Of a DNA stretch of 64,000 bases, positions 55,999 through 64,000 are shown piece by piece. The position numbers and the translations under genes are program-made. The DNA comes from Paraburkholderia sp. BL25I1N1. GTDB lineage: Bacteria; Pseudomonadota; Gammaproteobacteria; Burkholderiales; Burkholderiaceae. The notes under the pieces are model-generated. The model searched no databases, was not told where the DNA came from, and was given only the letters and a program-made list of their open reading frames with translations. Where the stretch lies: NCBI RefSeq assembly GCF_003002025.1, contig NZ_PVZB01000006.1:186001-250000 (forward strand), given 5' to 3'. Position 1 is the stretch's first letter, and every line of letters begins with the position of its first letter.

Positions 55999-56919
55999 AT
56001 GGCCGATGTACGCGACGTAAACCTGAACCGGCTGGCGATCTTCGTCGCGGTCGTCGAGGCGGGCTCGCTAACCGCCGCGGCAGCGCGTCTGGGCCTCGCC
56101 AAGACAATGGTCAGCACGCACATGCAGCGGCTCGAAGCGGAAGTGGGCGCGAGCCTGCTGGTGCGCACGACGCGGCGGCTCGGTTTGACCGAGCCCGGCC
56201 GCGCATTCTACGAAGCGAGCGTGAAAATCCTCCGCGCCACGGAAGACGCGCTGGCGGCGATCGGCGGCGAAACGGCGCCCGTGCGCGGCACGTTGCGCGT
56301 GAGCTCGCCAATCGATTACGGTTCGCTTGCGGTCGCGCCGGTATTAGTGGAATTGCGCCGCACGCATCCGCAACTCAATGTCGAGTTGCTGTGCACCGAT
56401 CGTTATGTGGATCTGATCGCGGACGGCATCGACGTCGCGATCCGCCTGGGCCGGCTTGCCGATTCCAATTTCCGCGCGGTGAAACTCGGCAGCTTCGTCA
56501 AATGGATCGTGGCGAGCCCGGATTTCGTCGACATCTGGGGGCAACCGCAAACACCCGCCGAACTGTCGGCAATGCCCTTCTGCGCGTTGACGGTGCTGCC
56601 GCGTCCGTTGACGCTCGACCTGCAGCGCAACGATGGCAAAGGCGATGGCGACGCTGAAAGCGTGCGCTGCGAAAACGCGTTACTGGTGAACACCGCCGAC
56701 GCCTGCCGCGCAGCCACCCTCGCCGGCGGCGGCTTCGGCCTGCTGACGGACTTCTCGATCGGCGGCGATATCGCTGCGGGTCGGCTGGTTCGCCTGCTGC
56801 CGGAATGGGCGACCGAGCCCGCAAGTATTCAAGCTATCTTTCCGCCCACGAGTCATCCTCCGCCCAAAGTGCGGGCGCTAATCGAGACGTTCAAGAAGCA
56901 GCTTGAGCGCGCAGCGTAA
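55999..56919 (+). CDS. LysR-family transcriptional regulator
   Basis: The 306-residue regulator has helix-turn-helix LNRLAIFVAVVEAGSLTAAAARLGLAKTMVSTHMQRLE and an effector domain with the DRYVDLIADGIDVAIRLG phrase of the PecT/DmlR-like subgroup. It is divergent from the GST-flavin fusion genes, its probable targets. ATAATCCG appears twice in the gap (55925 and 55957), but the significance is unclear. The start lacks a strong ribosome site; MNLNRL-type homologues suggest it could also start a few codons later. Confidence 0.88.
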   Translation: MADVRDVNLNRLAIFVAVVEAGSLTAAAARLGLAKTMVSTHMQRLEAEVGASLLVRTTRRLGLTEPGRAFYEASVKILRATEDALAAIGGETAPVRGTLRVSSPIDYGSLAVAPVLVELRRTHPQLNVELLCTDRYVDLIADGIDVAIRLGRLADSNFRAVKLGSFVKWIVASPDFVDIWGQPQTPAELSAMPFCALTVLPRPLTLDLQRNDGKGDGDAESVRCENALLVNTADACRAATLAGGGFGLLTDFSIGGDIAAGRLVRLLPEWATEPASIQAIFPPTSHPPPKVRALIETFKKQLERAA

Positions 56920-56929
56920 TGGCACAGTT

Positions 56930-56952
56930 GGTGTCCCGTGAACCGGGACACC
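56930..56952. terminator. Bidirectional hairpin between LysR and porin genes
   Basis: GGTGTCCCG pairs with CGGGACACC around a 5-nt loop, 11 bp after the LysR stop and 25 bp after the convergent porin stop. Only TTCG follows on the plus strand, so termination is likely but not certain. Confidence 0.55.
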
Positions 56953-56976
56953 TTCGAGCCTTCGCGTGTCGACGCG

Positions 56977-58125
56977 TCAGAACGAATGCCGCATGCCGAT
57001 CCGCACATCGCTCTGCGTGTTCGACGTGGACGGCGTGAAGCTGTAGCCGATCACCGCATTCACGCCATCCGACGCGCGCAGATAATCGCCGGAGACGTAG
57101 ACGTCCGTGCGTTTGGACAGCAGGTAATGCAGTCCGAGCGAGCCCTGGTTCCAGTGATTGCCTTCGAACCGCGTGTGCTGATAGCCGCCGTACAACATCA
57201 ACGCGGGCGTGAAGGTGTACGAGGCGCCCGCCTCATAGACCTGCATATGCGAGGTCTCGCCGAGTCCCTTGATGGTCGTGTAGGTAAAGTTGCCGCTCAA
57301 CATGACCTTGCCGATCGTATAGGCCGCGCCGACTGCGAACGCCCCCTGCTTGTCGACCGGAAACGGCGACGAGCTGTATAGATCCGTCACCGCGCCGGTC
57401 GCCGGATCGACAGACACGGTCGGCTTGCCGAGGAACGTGCGTGTGCCGATCATCGCGTACGGGTCGAATGCATAGATGCCGTTCGGATTGTTCAACTGCG
57501 TATAGGCCGCGCCCATGTTGAACGCGCTGTGCTCGTAACGCGCGCCCACGCTCCACGCGCTCTTGTTGTGGAAGTCACCGGCGGTATTGCCGAACGAATA
57601 CATGCCACCGAACGAGAAGCCGGCATAGTCGTTGGAGAGGAACTTGATCGAATTCGGCAGCCGGTCGCCGTTCATCCGGTCGAAGTCGCCCTGATGGATC
57701 GCGTAGCCGCTCGCCCACGCCGAGATGTTGTAGAGGTAGACGAATTCCTCCGTCATGTCGAGCTGATTACCCAGCGAGAGTTGCCCCCAGTTGTTCTTCA
57801 GGCCCACATAAGCCTGACGTCCGAACTCGGCGCCGCCGAATGCGAGTTGCCCGTTGCCCACATGAAAACCCGATTCGAGCACGAACACCGCCTGCAAGCC
57901 GCCGCCGAGATCCTCGACGCCCTTGAAGCCGATCCGGTTGCCGTATGAAATACCGTCATCGAATTTAAACTGGTGAGCCCCGCCGGCATTGTTCACGTAG
58001 GTAATGCCGGCGTCCAGAATGCCGTAAAGTGTGACGCTGCTTTGTGCATGGGCAGCCGTCGGCGCGAATACTGCGCTTGCCGCGATAGCGAGTCCCGAAA
58101 GGCTGGCGGCATTTCTCTTCTTCAT
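56977..58125 (-). CDS. Gram-negative porin (Porin_4 type), linked to choline-sulfate genes
   Basis: The 382-residue outer-membrane porin has a signal peptide (ends AHA-Q), family opening QSSVTLYGILDAGITYVNN and RIGFKGVEDLGGGLQAVFVLESGF, and a terminal Phe (MRHSF). GGGAGA lies just before ATG 58125. It is the third leftward gene after betC and choX (270-bp gap to choX), so it may serve uptake of choline-O-sulfate or choline across the outer membrane. That link is positional only. Confidence 0.9.
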   Translation of the reverse strand: MKKRNAASLSGLAIAASAVFAPTAAHAQSSVTLYGILDAGITYVNNAGGAHQFKFDDGISYGNRIGFKGVEDLGGGLQAVFVLESGFHVGNGQLAFGGAEFGRQAYVGLKNNWGQLSLGNQLDMTEEFVYLYNISAWASGYAIHQGDFDRMNGDRLPNSIKFLSNDYAGFSFGGMYSFGNTAGDFHNKSAWSVGARYEHSAFNMGAAYTQLNNPNGIYAFDPYAMIGTRTFLGKPTVSVDPATGAVTDLYSSSPFPVDKQGAFAVGAAYTIGKVMLSGNFTYTTIKGLGETSHMQVYEAGASYTFTPALMLYGGYQHTRFEGNHWNQGSLGLHYLLSKRTDVYVSGDYLRASDGVNAVIGYSFTPSTSNTQSDVRIGMRHSF

Positions 58126-58394
58126 TTAATTCTCCCCTGCTCTTTGCCTGCGTATTTCGTTGGATAAAGCGATCCCTGCTGCGTGTTGTTGTCCAACGCG
58201 CGGCGCTTCTCGCATGACGGGCAGTTCAGAAACCGGCTGAGACGGTGTGAAACGAATTGGAGCTATCTACATGCATGCAATAGCCACTCACGTCCGCATT
58301 GCCGGATCAAGAATACGGGTCCAGATTTACGAAGATTCGACCGGATGCGACATAAATCTGTCGCACCGCGACCTCATCGTTAGGAATGCGGCTG

Positions 58395-59345
58395 TTATTT
58401 CACGCCGAGTGCGGTTTGCACCGCTTGCAGGCCATTGGCGCCGCTCGCGGTGTTCACGCCGTCGAGCCACGACTTCAATAATTCGGGGTGACGCTTGAGT
58501 GCTTCCGTGGCGGCGACATCCACGCCTGTTTTCTTTTCGAGTACTTCGGTGATCACGCCGTTTTCCAGATCGACGTTGAAGGTGAGTTGTTTGAAAAGCC
58601 GCCCGACATTCGGACACTGCGTGGCATAGCCGCTGCGCGCGACCGTATTGACCGTGGCGCCGCCGTAGTTGGGCCCGAAGTACTTGTCCCCGCCGTCAAG
58701 GTACGTGAGCTTGAACTTCGTGTTCATCAAATGCGGCTCCCATGCGAGAAAGACAATCCACTTCTTCTCGCGCACCGCGCGCTCCACCTGCGTGAGCATG
58801 CCGGTCTCGCTCGATTCGACAAGCTTCCAGTTGCCGAGTCCGAACGCCTTGTCATCGACCATTTTCTTGATGTTCTGATTGGCCGGTGCGCCAGGCTCGA
58901 TGCCATATATCTTGCTGTCGAACTTGTCGGCATTCTTCGCCAGGTCCGCGAAAGAATGAATGCCGGCGGCGGCCACATAGTCGGGCACGGCCAGCGTGAA
59001 CTTGGCGTTGCTCAGATTCGGATGCACGACCTCGATCGACTTTTCTTCTTCGAACGGTTTGACGACGGGCGCCTGCGCCGGCATCCAGTTGCCGAGGAAC
59101 ACGTCGATCTGCCCTTTCTTCAGGCCTTGATACGTGATCGGCACCGACAGGTTGGCCACGTTCTGCTTATAGCCGAGCGCCTTCAACAATACACCGGTCA
59201 TTGCATTGGTCGCGTCGATGTCGGTCCATCCGGGCCCGGCCATGTTGACCTGCGTGCACGACTGCGGCTCGGCGGCCGAGGCGAAAGTGGCTGCCGCGCA
59301 CAGCAGCGCAACGCCGGTGACCGCCTGTCTGAAGAGCTTTTTCAT
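58395..59345 (-). CDS. choX: Choline ABC-transporter substrate-binding protein
   Basis: The 316-residue periplasmic binding protein has a signal peptide (ends FASA-A) and the ChoX phrases CTQVNMAGPGWTDIDATNAM, DVFLGNWMPAQ and KKWIVFLAWEPHLMNTKF, which line the aromatic choline-binding box. AGGAAG precedes ATG 59345. It follows betC by 51 bp, the usual bet/cho arrangement in Burkholderia, and delivers choline (or choline sulfate) to an ABC permease. No permease or ATPase gene is in the window, so it depends on a transporter encoded elsewhere. Confidence 0.92.
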   Translation of the reverse strand: MKKLFRQAVTGVALLCAAATFASAAEPQSCTQVNMAGPGWTDIDATNAMTGVLLKALGYKQNVANLSVPITYQGLKKGQIDVFLGNWMPAQAPVVKPFEEEKSIEVVHPNLSNAKFTLAVPDYVAAAGIHSFADLAKNADKFDSKIYGIEPGAPANQNIKKMVDDKAFGLGNWKLVESSETGMLTQVERAVREKKWIVFLAWEPHLMNTKFKLTYLDGGDKYFGPNYGGATVNTVARSGYATQCPNVGRLFKQLTFNVDLENGVITEVLEKKTGVDVAATEALKRHPELLKSWLDGVNTASGANGLQAVQTALGVK

Positions 59346-59396
59346 TATGTCGGCTTCCTGTTCGTGGGGTGAATTGGATCGTGAGCAGCGTGCGGA

Positions 59397-60935
59397 TCAA
59401 CGGGCGATGGCGGGAAAGCGCGCCATCGCTTCGAGCGTATCGAGGTCGATGTGATTGCGCATATATCGCTGGCTCGCATCGACGCGCGGTTGCCAGTCCC
59501 AGGACGCGACCGTGCCTTGCGTAGTTGACGCGAAGTGAAAATGGCGGCGCCGCTGGCTCTGCAGCACTTCGTTGTGCAGCGCGGCGAGGTCCCAGCGTTG
59601 CGCGATGTCCTCACGAAATGCCGCGACTTGCGATGCATATTCGCTGCGCGCGGCAAGGTTTTCGCGTTCCAGCGGATCGGCTGAGACGTCATAGAGTTGA
59701 TCGGGATCGGCCGGCGTATGAATGAACTTGAACGGCCCACGCCGCAGCATCACAATTGGCGCAATCGCGCCCTCGGCCAGGTATTCGCCAGTGGCTTCAT
59801 CATGGCCGCCTTGCCTGCCCAGCAGATGCGGCACGAGGGATTGTCCATCGAGCGAATCGGGCCACACGGCCGGTTGCTCGCCGCGCGCCAGTTCGACCAG
59901 TGTCGGCACCAGATCGAGATGCGAGACAGAGGCCTTCACGCGATGCGCGTCGAATTGCTGCGGCGCATGCACGATCAACGGCACGCGGCAACCGCCTTCG
60001 AAGAAAGTCATCTTGTACCAGAGGCCGCGCTCGCCGAGCATCTCGCCGTGATCGGACGTCACGACGATCACCGTATCTTGCGCGAGCCCGGCCTGGTCGA
60101 GCGCTTCGAGGATCGCGCCGAACTGGTCGTCGACGTAGGAGATCGCGCCATAGTAAGCGCGGCGCGCGTTGCGGATCTGCTGATCGGTAGGCGGGGTGCG
60201 ATCTGCCTCATACACATGGCGCAGACGCTTCGAGTGCGGGTCCGCGTGTTCGAACGAATCGCGAAACGCGGGCATGTCGATATCTTCGTCACCATACATA
60301 TCCCAGTACTTTTGCGGAATCGCGTACGGGTCGTGCGGATGCGTGAGCGAGGCGACCATGCAGAACGGCCGTGCATCCTTGCCCGCATGACGTTCGCGCG
60401 CGATATCGAAGAGTTTCTGACGGGTGGTGAATGTGACCTCGTCATCGAAGTCGAGTTGATTGGTGCGCACGCACGGACCCGCGTCGATTACCGAACTCAT
60501 GTTGTGATACCACGTGGGACGTGCTTCGAAGTGGTCCCAGTCGGGTGTCCAGCCGAAATCGGCGGGATAGATGTCGGTGGTGAGCCGTTCTTCAAAGCCA
60601 TGCAACTGATCGGCGCCGCAGAAATGCATCTTGCCCGACAGAATGGTTCGATATCCTTCAGCGCGAAGATAGTGCGCGAATGTCAGCGTTTGCGACGGAA
60701 ATTCCGCTGCGTTGTCGTAAGCTCCGATGGCGGACGGCAGCTTGCCCGACAAAAAAGAAAATCGCGAAGGCGCGCACAACGGACTCGCGCAATAGGCCGA
60801 TTCGAATACCACGCCCTGCTGCGCGAGGCGATCGAGATTGGGCGTCTTCATCAAACGGTGTCCGTATGCGGCCAGCGCGAACGGCGTCATCTGGTCGGCC
60901 ATCAGAATAAGAATATTCTTTTTGCTGTCAAGCAT
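59397..60935 (-). CDS. betC: Choline-sulfatase
   Basis: The 512-residue type I sulfatase hydrolyses choline-O-sulfate to choline and sulfate in the cytoplasm. Hallmarks: metal-binding NILILMADQMTPFALAAYG, the formylglycine motif C54-A-P-S-R, THPHDPY and VVTSDHGEMLGERGLW. The C-terminal choline-sulfatase block ends with W-D-W-QPRVDASQRYMRN. ATG 60935 is preferred (GAGG upstream); ATG 60962 is an alternative. It is divergent from its LysR regulator and upstream of choX. Choline released can be oxidised to glycine betaine for osmoprotection or carbon. Confidence 0.95.
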   Translation of the reverse strand: MLDSKKNILILMADQMTPFALAAYGHRLMKTPNLDRLAQQGVVFESAYCASPLCAPSRFSFLSGKLPSAIGAYDNAAEFPSQTLTFAHYLRAEGYRTILSGKMHFCGADQLHGFEERLTTDIYPADFGWTPDWDHFEARPTWYHNMSSVIDAGPCVRTNQLDFDDEVTFTTRQKLFDIARERHAGKDARPFCMVASLTHPHDPYAIPQKYWDMYGDEDIDMPAFRDSFEHADPHSKRLRHVYEADRTPPTDQQIRNARRAYYGAISYVDDQFGAILEALDQAGLAQDTVIVVTSDHGEMLGERGLWYKMTFFEGGCRVPLIVHAPQQFDAHRVKASVSHLDLVPTLVELARGEQPAVWPDSLDGQSLVPHLLGRQGGHDEATGEYLAEGAIAPIVMLRRGPFKFIHTPADPDQLYDVSADPLERENLAARSEYASQVAAFREDIAQRWDLAALHNEVLQSQRRRHFHFASTTQGTVASWDWQPRVDASQRYMRNHIDLDTLEAMARFPAIAR

Positions 60936-61037
60936 AAGTGCGCGCCTCGAATAGAATCGCATGTGTCGATGCGGATGCCGTGATGGATGCAACGGCGAGC
61001 GGGCTGCCAGCATGCCGGGCCCGCCATGAGCACCACT

Positions 61038-61072
61038 ATTGCCGTCCAATTCGCGGCTGTGAAGACGGCAAT
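61038..61072. promoter_or_regulatory. 9-bp inverted repeat in the betC/LysR divergent region
   Basis: ATTGCCGTC (61038-61046) and GACGGCAAT (61064-61072) are perfect arms with a 17-bp spacer, ending 26 bp before the regulator's ATG. Position and symmetry suit a binding site of the divergent LysR-type regulator controlling both itself and betC-choX. Confidence 0.55.
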
Positions 61073-61098
61073 TCGTTATGTGCCTATAAGAGGGTGTT

Positions 61099-62013
61099 AT
61101 GTCGAGACAGGACCGCTTGCCGCCTATGCAGGCGTTGACGATGTTCGAGTCCGCCGCGCGTCTGGCCAGCTTCACGGCGGCCGCGCGCGAACTGGGTTCA
61201 ACCCAGCCCGCGGTGAGTCAACGCGTCGTGCAGCTAGAGGAAGCGCTGGGCGCGCCGCTGTTCGAGCGCGGCCATCGCGGCGTCACGCTCACCGAAGACG
61301 GCGAACGGCTCTTCGAAGCGGTGCGCCATGCGCTGGACACGATTCGCCTCGCCACCAGCGAAATCCGCGCGCGGCGCACGCCGCAAACGCTCACCCTCTC
61401 CACCGACTTCGGCTTCGCCACCTATTGGCTGATGCCGCGTCTATCGCAGTTCAAGGCGCTCATGCCGGACGTCGACGTGAAGATCATTACGTCGCAAAGC
61501 GTGTTCGATCCGTCGCACGATCAGGCGGACATCGCCATTGCGTTCGGCGACGAACACGCGGACTGGACCGCGCGAGGCGTGGTCAAGCTGTTTCCCGAGC
61601 GCGTCACGCCGGTGTGCAGCCCGGCATTTCTCGCGGCGCACCCGTCACTGCACGCGCCCGCTGATCTGCTGAATCTGCCGCTCCTGCATCTCGAGCCGAC
61701 CCAGCCGGCGCGCTGGCTGTCATGGGCCGACTGGTTCGGCGCGCACGAACTCGATGCGCCCGCCGCGCATCGCGGCATCACGTTCAACAGCTTTACGCTC
61801 GTCGCCCATGCGGCGATCATGGGCCAGGGCGTTGCGCTGGGCTGGGCGCCGCTGGTCGACGAACTGCTTGCCACCGGGCAACTCGTCGAACTGTTCGACC
61901 CGCCGGTCGTCACGCAGCGCGGCTATCTGCTCGTCACGCAGCGCGCGGCGACACCCGTGGTCAGCGCGTTTCGCCACTGGCTGCTCGGCGAATGCGGGCT
62001 CGACGCGGAATAA
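61099..62013 (+). CDS. LysR-family choline-sulfate utilisation regulator
   Basis: The 304-residue LysR protein, of GcvA-like subgroup form (LPPMQALTMFESAARLASFTAAARELGSTQPAVSQRVVQLE; effector domain with FATYWLMPRLSQF), matches the regulators normally found divergent from betC. AGAGGG lies four bases before ATG 61099. It probably activates betC-choX in response to choline-O-sulfate or choline. The named role rests on gene position. Confidence 0.88.
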   Translation: MSRQDRLPPMQALTMFESAARLASFTAAARELGSTQPAVSQRVVQLEEALGAPLFERGHRGVTLTEDGERLFEAVRHALDTIRLATSEIRARRTPQTLTLSTDFGFATYWLMPRLSQFKALMPDVDVKIITSQSVFDPSHDQADIAIAFGDEHADWTARGVVKLFPERVTPVCSPAFLAAHPSLHAPADLLNLPLLHLEPTQPARWLSWADWFGAHELDAPAAHRGITFNSFTLVAHAAIMGQGVALGWAPLVDELLATGQLVELFDPPVVTQRGYLLVTQRAATPVVSAFRHWLLGECGLDAE

Positions 62014-62150
62014 GCGCTGCGCGGCGGCCTGACGCTCCCGTTCCAGCGCGACGGCGGTTAGCTTCTATCCGCGTACCCGCCTGATTTGCTCTACTGCGAT
62101 GATGCATGCCGCGCCCCGCGGCATCGTCCTATTGTCCAAGTGGAGTGCGC

Positions 62151-63026
62151 ATGTCCGTCGATTCCCGTCCCGATCAGCTGGTTCTCACGGTCGCCTGTCC
62201 GAGCGCGGCGGGCCAGGTTGCCGCTGTCGTCGGCTTTCTCGACCGGCATCATTGCTATATCGACGAACTGACCGTTTTCGACGACGACCTCAGCGAGCGC
62301 TTTTTCGTGCGCTGCGTCTTTCATGGCGTCGACACTCAGGAGACGCTGCACGCCACGGCGCTCAGGCGCGAATTCGAGCCGATCGCCGAGCGTTTCCGCA
62401 TGACGTGGGCAATGCATGACGTCGGCACGCGCCCGAAGGTGCTGATCATGGTGTCGAAACTCGAACACTGTCTTGCCGATCTGCTGTTCCGCTGGCGCAT
62501 GGGCGAGCTGAAGATGGACATTGTCGGCATCGGTTCGAATCATCGCGATCTCGAACCGTTGGCGCAGCAGCACGGCCTGCCCTTCCACCATCTGCCGATC
62601 ACCGCCGACACGAAGCCGCAACAGGAAGCGCGTTTGCTCGATCTGTTCGAGACTTCGGGTGCCGAACTGATGATTCTCGCGCGCTACATGCAGATTCTCT
62701 CCGGCGAAACGAGCCGTGCATTGGCCGCGCGAGCGATCAATATCCATCATTCGTTTCTGCCCGGCTTCAAGGGCGCCAAGCCGTATCACCAGGCGCATAC
62801 ACGCGGCGTCAAACTGATCGGCGCGACCGCGCATTTCGTCACCGACGATCTGGACGAAGGTCCGATCATCGAACAGGTGGTGGAGCGCGTGGATCATTCG
62901 TATAGCCCGGAGCGTCTGCTTGCCACGGGGCGCGACGTCGAATGCATTACGCTTGCGCGGGCCGTCAAGGCGTTTATCGAACGGCGCGTGTTTATCAACG
63001 GCGATCGGACTGTTGTCCTGCAGTAA
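62151..63026 (+). CDS. purU: Formyltetrahydrofolate deformylase
   Basis: The 291-residue protein has an N-terminal ACT domain (about 9-90) and a C-terminal formyltransferase-like hydrolase domain with SNHRDLEPLA, ILARYMQILS, the catalytic block NIHHSFLPGFKGAKPYHQA and GATAHFVTDDLDEGPIIEQ. It splits 10-formyl-THF into formate and THF. GGAG at 62142 supports ATG 62151. Extra purU copies commonly accompany glycine betaine/dimethylglycine/sarcosine catabolism, where demethylation overloads the folate pool. The neighbours here (choline and betaine genes) fit that. A strong terminator follows. Confidence 0.95.
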   Translation: MSVDSRPDQLVLTVACPSAAGQVAAVVGFLDRHHCYIDELTVFDDDLSERFFVRCVFHGVDTQETLHATALRREFEPIAERFRMTWAMHDVGTRPKVLIMVSKLEHCLADLLFRWRMGELKMDIVGIGSNHRDLEPLAQQHGLPFHHLPITADTKPQQEARLLDLFETSGAELMILARYMQILSGETSRALAARAINIHHSFLPGFKGAKPYHQAHTRGVKLIGATAHFVTDDLDEGPIIEQVVERVDHSYSPERLLATGRDVECITLARAVKAFIERRVFINGDRTVVLQ

Positions 63027-63033
63027 ACGAAAA

Positions 63034-63065
63034 GAACGCCGCTAGAAGCGGCGTTCACGTTTTTT
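63034..63065 (+). terminator. Rho-independent terminator of purU
   Basis: GAACGCCGCT pairs with AGCGGCGTTC around an AGA loop; after ACG comes a run of six T (63060-63065). It starts seven bases after the purU stop. Confidence 0.9.
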
Positions 63066-63068
63066 CAG

Positions 63069-63097
63069 GCGTTGCCGCTTCATCAAGGCGGCAACGC
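63069..63097. terminator. Second hairpin between convergent purU and betaine-binding genes
   Basis: GCGTTGCCGC pairs with GCGGCAACGC around a 9-nt loop, followed by TTTCG on the plus strand. It probably backs up the purU terminator or serves the leftward gene. Just beyond it TGCCCGGCAG is repeated in tandem (63111-63130). Confidence 0.55.
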
Positions 63098-63132
63098 TTT
63101 CGTACGAGTGTGCCCGGCAGTGCCCGGCAGAA

Positions 63133-63990
63133 TCACTTCACCCAGCTATCCACCCGGTCACCATGCGCACTGATCCATGCATCCGCCGCGGCGGTCGGCT
63201 TCTCGCCGTTCTGCGTCGCCAGCATCACGCTGTCGATCTCGCCCGGCTTCCACTGGAACTTCTTGAGGAACGCGACGACCGGCGGCGCCTTCTTCTCGAG
63301 TTCAGGATTCACGACGCTATCCACGTGCTCCGCTTCGCCGAACACCTTCTTCGGGTCGTCCAGGAATTTGAGCTTGTACTTCGCGAACATCCAGTGCGGC
63401 TTCCAGCCCGTCACGATAATCGGCTTGCTCGCCGCTTCCGAGCGCGCCAGTTCAGCGGTCATCGCGCTGCCTGAACTCGGCATCAACTGGTAGTCGAGTC
63501 CGTAGGCCTTGATCGCCTCGCTGGTTTTCTGCATCACGCCCGCGCCGGCGTCGATCCCGACGATGCGTGAGCCAAACTCCGCCTTCTTGGCTTCCAGATC
63601 GCTCAGGCTCTTCACGTCGACGTTATCCGGCACGATCAGACCGATCTTCGCGTCGTTGAAGTTCGGCCCGAGGTCGACCACCTTGTCCTTGAAGTTGTTC
63701 CAGTACGCGCCGTGCGTGACCGGCAGCCACGCCGACAGCGTCGCGTCGAGGTCGCCGCGCGCCACGCCCTGCCACATCACGCCGGCCGCGACCGGCACGA
63801 GTGTGACCTGATAGCCGAGGCGCTTTTCGATCACGCGCGCGGCCACGTTCGAGGTCGCGACGCTATCGTCCCAGCCTTCCACGTAACCGATCTTGATGGT
63901 CGGCTTGCTATCGGCCGACACGCTCACGCTGCTTGCCGCCAGCGCCGCGCTCATGGCGCTCAACACGAATATCTTTTTGATCAGTCTCAT
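63133..63990 (-). CDS. Glycine-betaine-type ABC-transporter substrate-binding protein
   Basis: The 285-residue periplasmic binding protein has signal peptide about 1-26 (ends VSA-D) and an OpuAC/ProX-type fold: TIKIGYVEGWDDSVATSNVAA, WQGVARGDLDATLSAWLPVTHGAYW and VTGWKPHWMFAKYKLKFLDDPK, whose Trp residues form the betaine cage. It binds glycine betaine, carnitine or a related quaternary amine for import. The ATG at 63990 is 10 bases from the window edge, so any permease and ATPase partners upstream are not visible. It converges with purU. Confidence 0.9.
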   Translation of the reverse strand: MRLIKKIFVLSAMSAALAASSVSVSADSKPTIKIGYVEGWDDSVATSNVAARVIEKRLGYQVTLVPVAAGVMWQGVARGDLDATLSAWLPVTHGAYWNNFKDKVVDLGPNFNDAKIGLIVPDNVDVKSLSDLEAKKAEFGSRIVGIDAGAGVMQKTSEAIKAYGLDYQLMPSSGSAMTAELARSEAASKPIIVTGWKPHWMFAKYKLKFLDDPKKVFGEAEHVDSVVNPELEKKAPPVVAFLKKFQWKPGEIDSVMLATQNGEKPTAAADAWISAHGDRVDSWVK

Positions 63991-64000
63991 CGCCGTTCTC

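Noticed and set aside
63111..63130. Tandem 10-bp TGCCCGGCAG repeat
   Set aside because: Only two copies right after a hairpin; likely a chance or replication-slippage duplication.

Overview
The window is about 64 kb of GC-rich proteobacterial DNA, most likely from a Paraburkholderia or Burkholderia species. This is a judgement from content: two Burkholderia-type Porin_4 porins, a DUF3331 protein (a family I know mainly from Burkholderiaceae), abundant LysR regulators, a B12-dependent ribonucleotide reductase, and stacked molybdenum dehydrogenase operons with c-type cytochromes. No rRNA, tRNA, CRISPR array, intact insertion sequence or prophage was seen. The gene set is accessory metabolism, as on a secondary chromosome of this group.

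Layout. 1-7.2 kb: the 5' part of a tandem-PAS sensor gene, a D-2-hydroxyacid dehydrogenase, and a three-gene molybdopterin/ferredoxin/DmsC-anchor operon that best fits a cytoplasmic sulfite:quinone dehydrogenase (SoeABC). 7.3-8.2 kb: a MarR regulator with a 30-bp near-perfect palindrome upstream and a small membrane protein downstream. 8.5-10.5 kb: an acid-phosphatase-like lipoprotein fused to an autotransporter-type beta-strand tail. 11.1-18.3 kb: signalling, with a PAS-PAS-GGDEF diguanylate cyclase and two chemoreceptors flanking a thiamine-diphosphate enzyme. 18.7-22 kb: NrdJ and a DUF3331 protein. 22.2-31.6 kb: AI-2E-family permease, secreted esterase, OpgC-like membrane protein, porin, LysR, aldo/keto reductase, NudK-like Nudix hydrolase and a divergent DeoR regulator.

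32-45.3 kb holds two three-subunit xanthine-dehydrogenase-family operons, each with a Tat-exported Mo subunit, a 2Fe-2S subunit and a triheme cytochrome c, in different gene orders. Between them are an NlpD-like lipoprotein, small unknown genes and an alpha/beta hydrolase broken by one frameshift. 45.3-47.4 kb is a decayed stretch containing the two ends of a serine-hydrolase (beta-lactamase family) gene whose middle is lost.

47.4-53 kb: a Tat-exported flavin amine oxidase overlapping a monoheme cytochrome c gene, nudC, a PAP2 phosphatase and a 436-residue protein I do not recognise. 53.1-56.9 kb: a flavin/ferredoxin-reductase/2Fe-2S fusion enzyme, a glutathione S-transferase and a LysR regulator. 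57-64 kb is an osmolyte/one-carbon block: porin, choline-binding protein ChoX, choline-sulfatase BetC with its divergent LysR regulator, formyltetrahydrofolate deformylase PurU and a glycine-betaine-type binding protein. Together these suggest import and desulfation of choline-O-sulfate and disposal of one-carbon units from betaine demethylation.

A recurrent theme is periplasmic or membrane redox chemistry that feeds electrons to quinone or cytochrome c (Soe-like operon, two Mo-cytochrome operons, amine oxidase-cytochrome pair). I saw no single plainly undescribed system. The better leads are the amine-oxidase/cytochrome pair, the Ala/Ser-rich extension on one 2Fe-2S subunit, the phosphatase-autotransporter fusion, several unassigned operator-like repeats and the 436-residue orphan.
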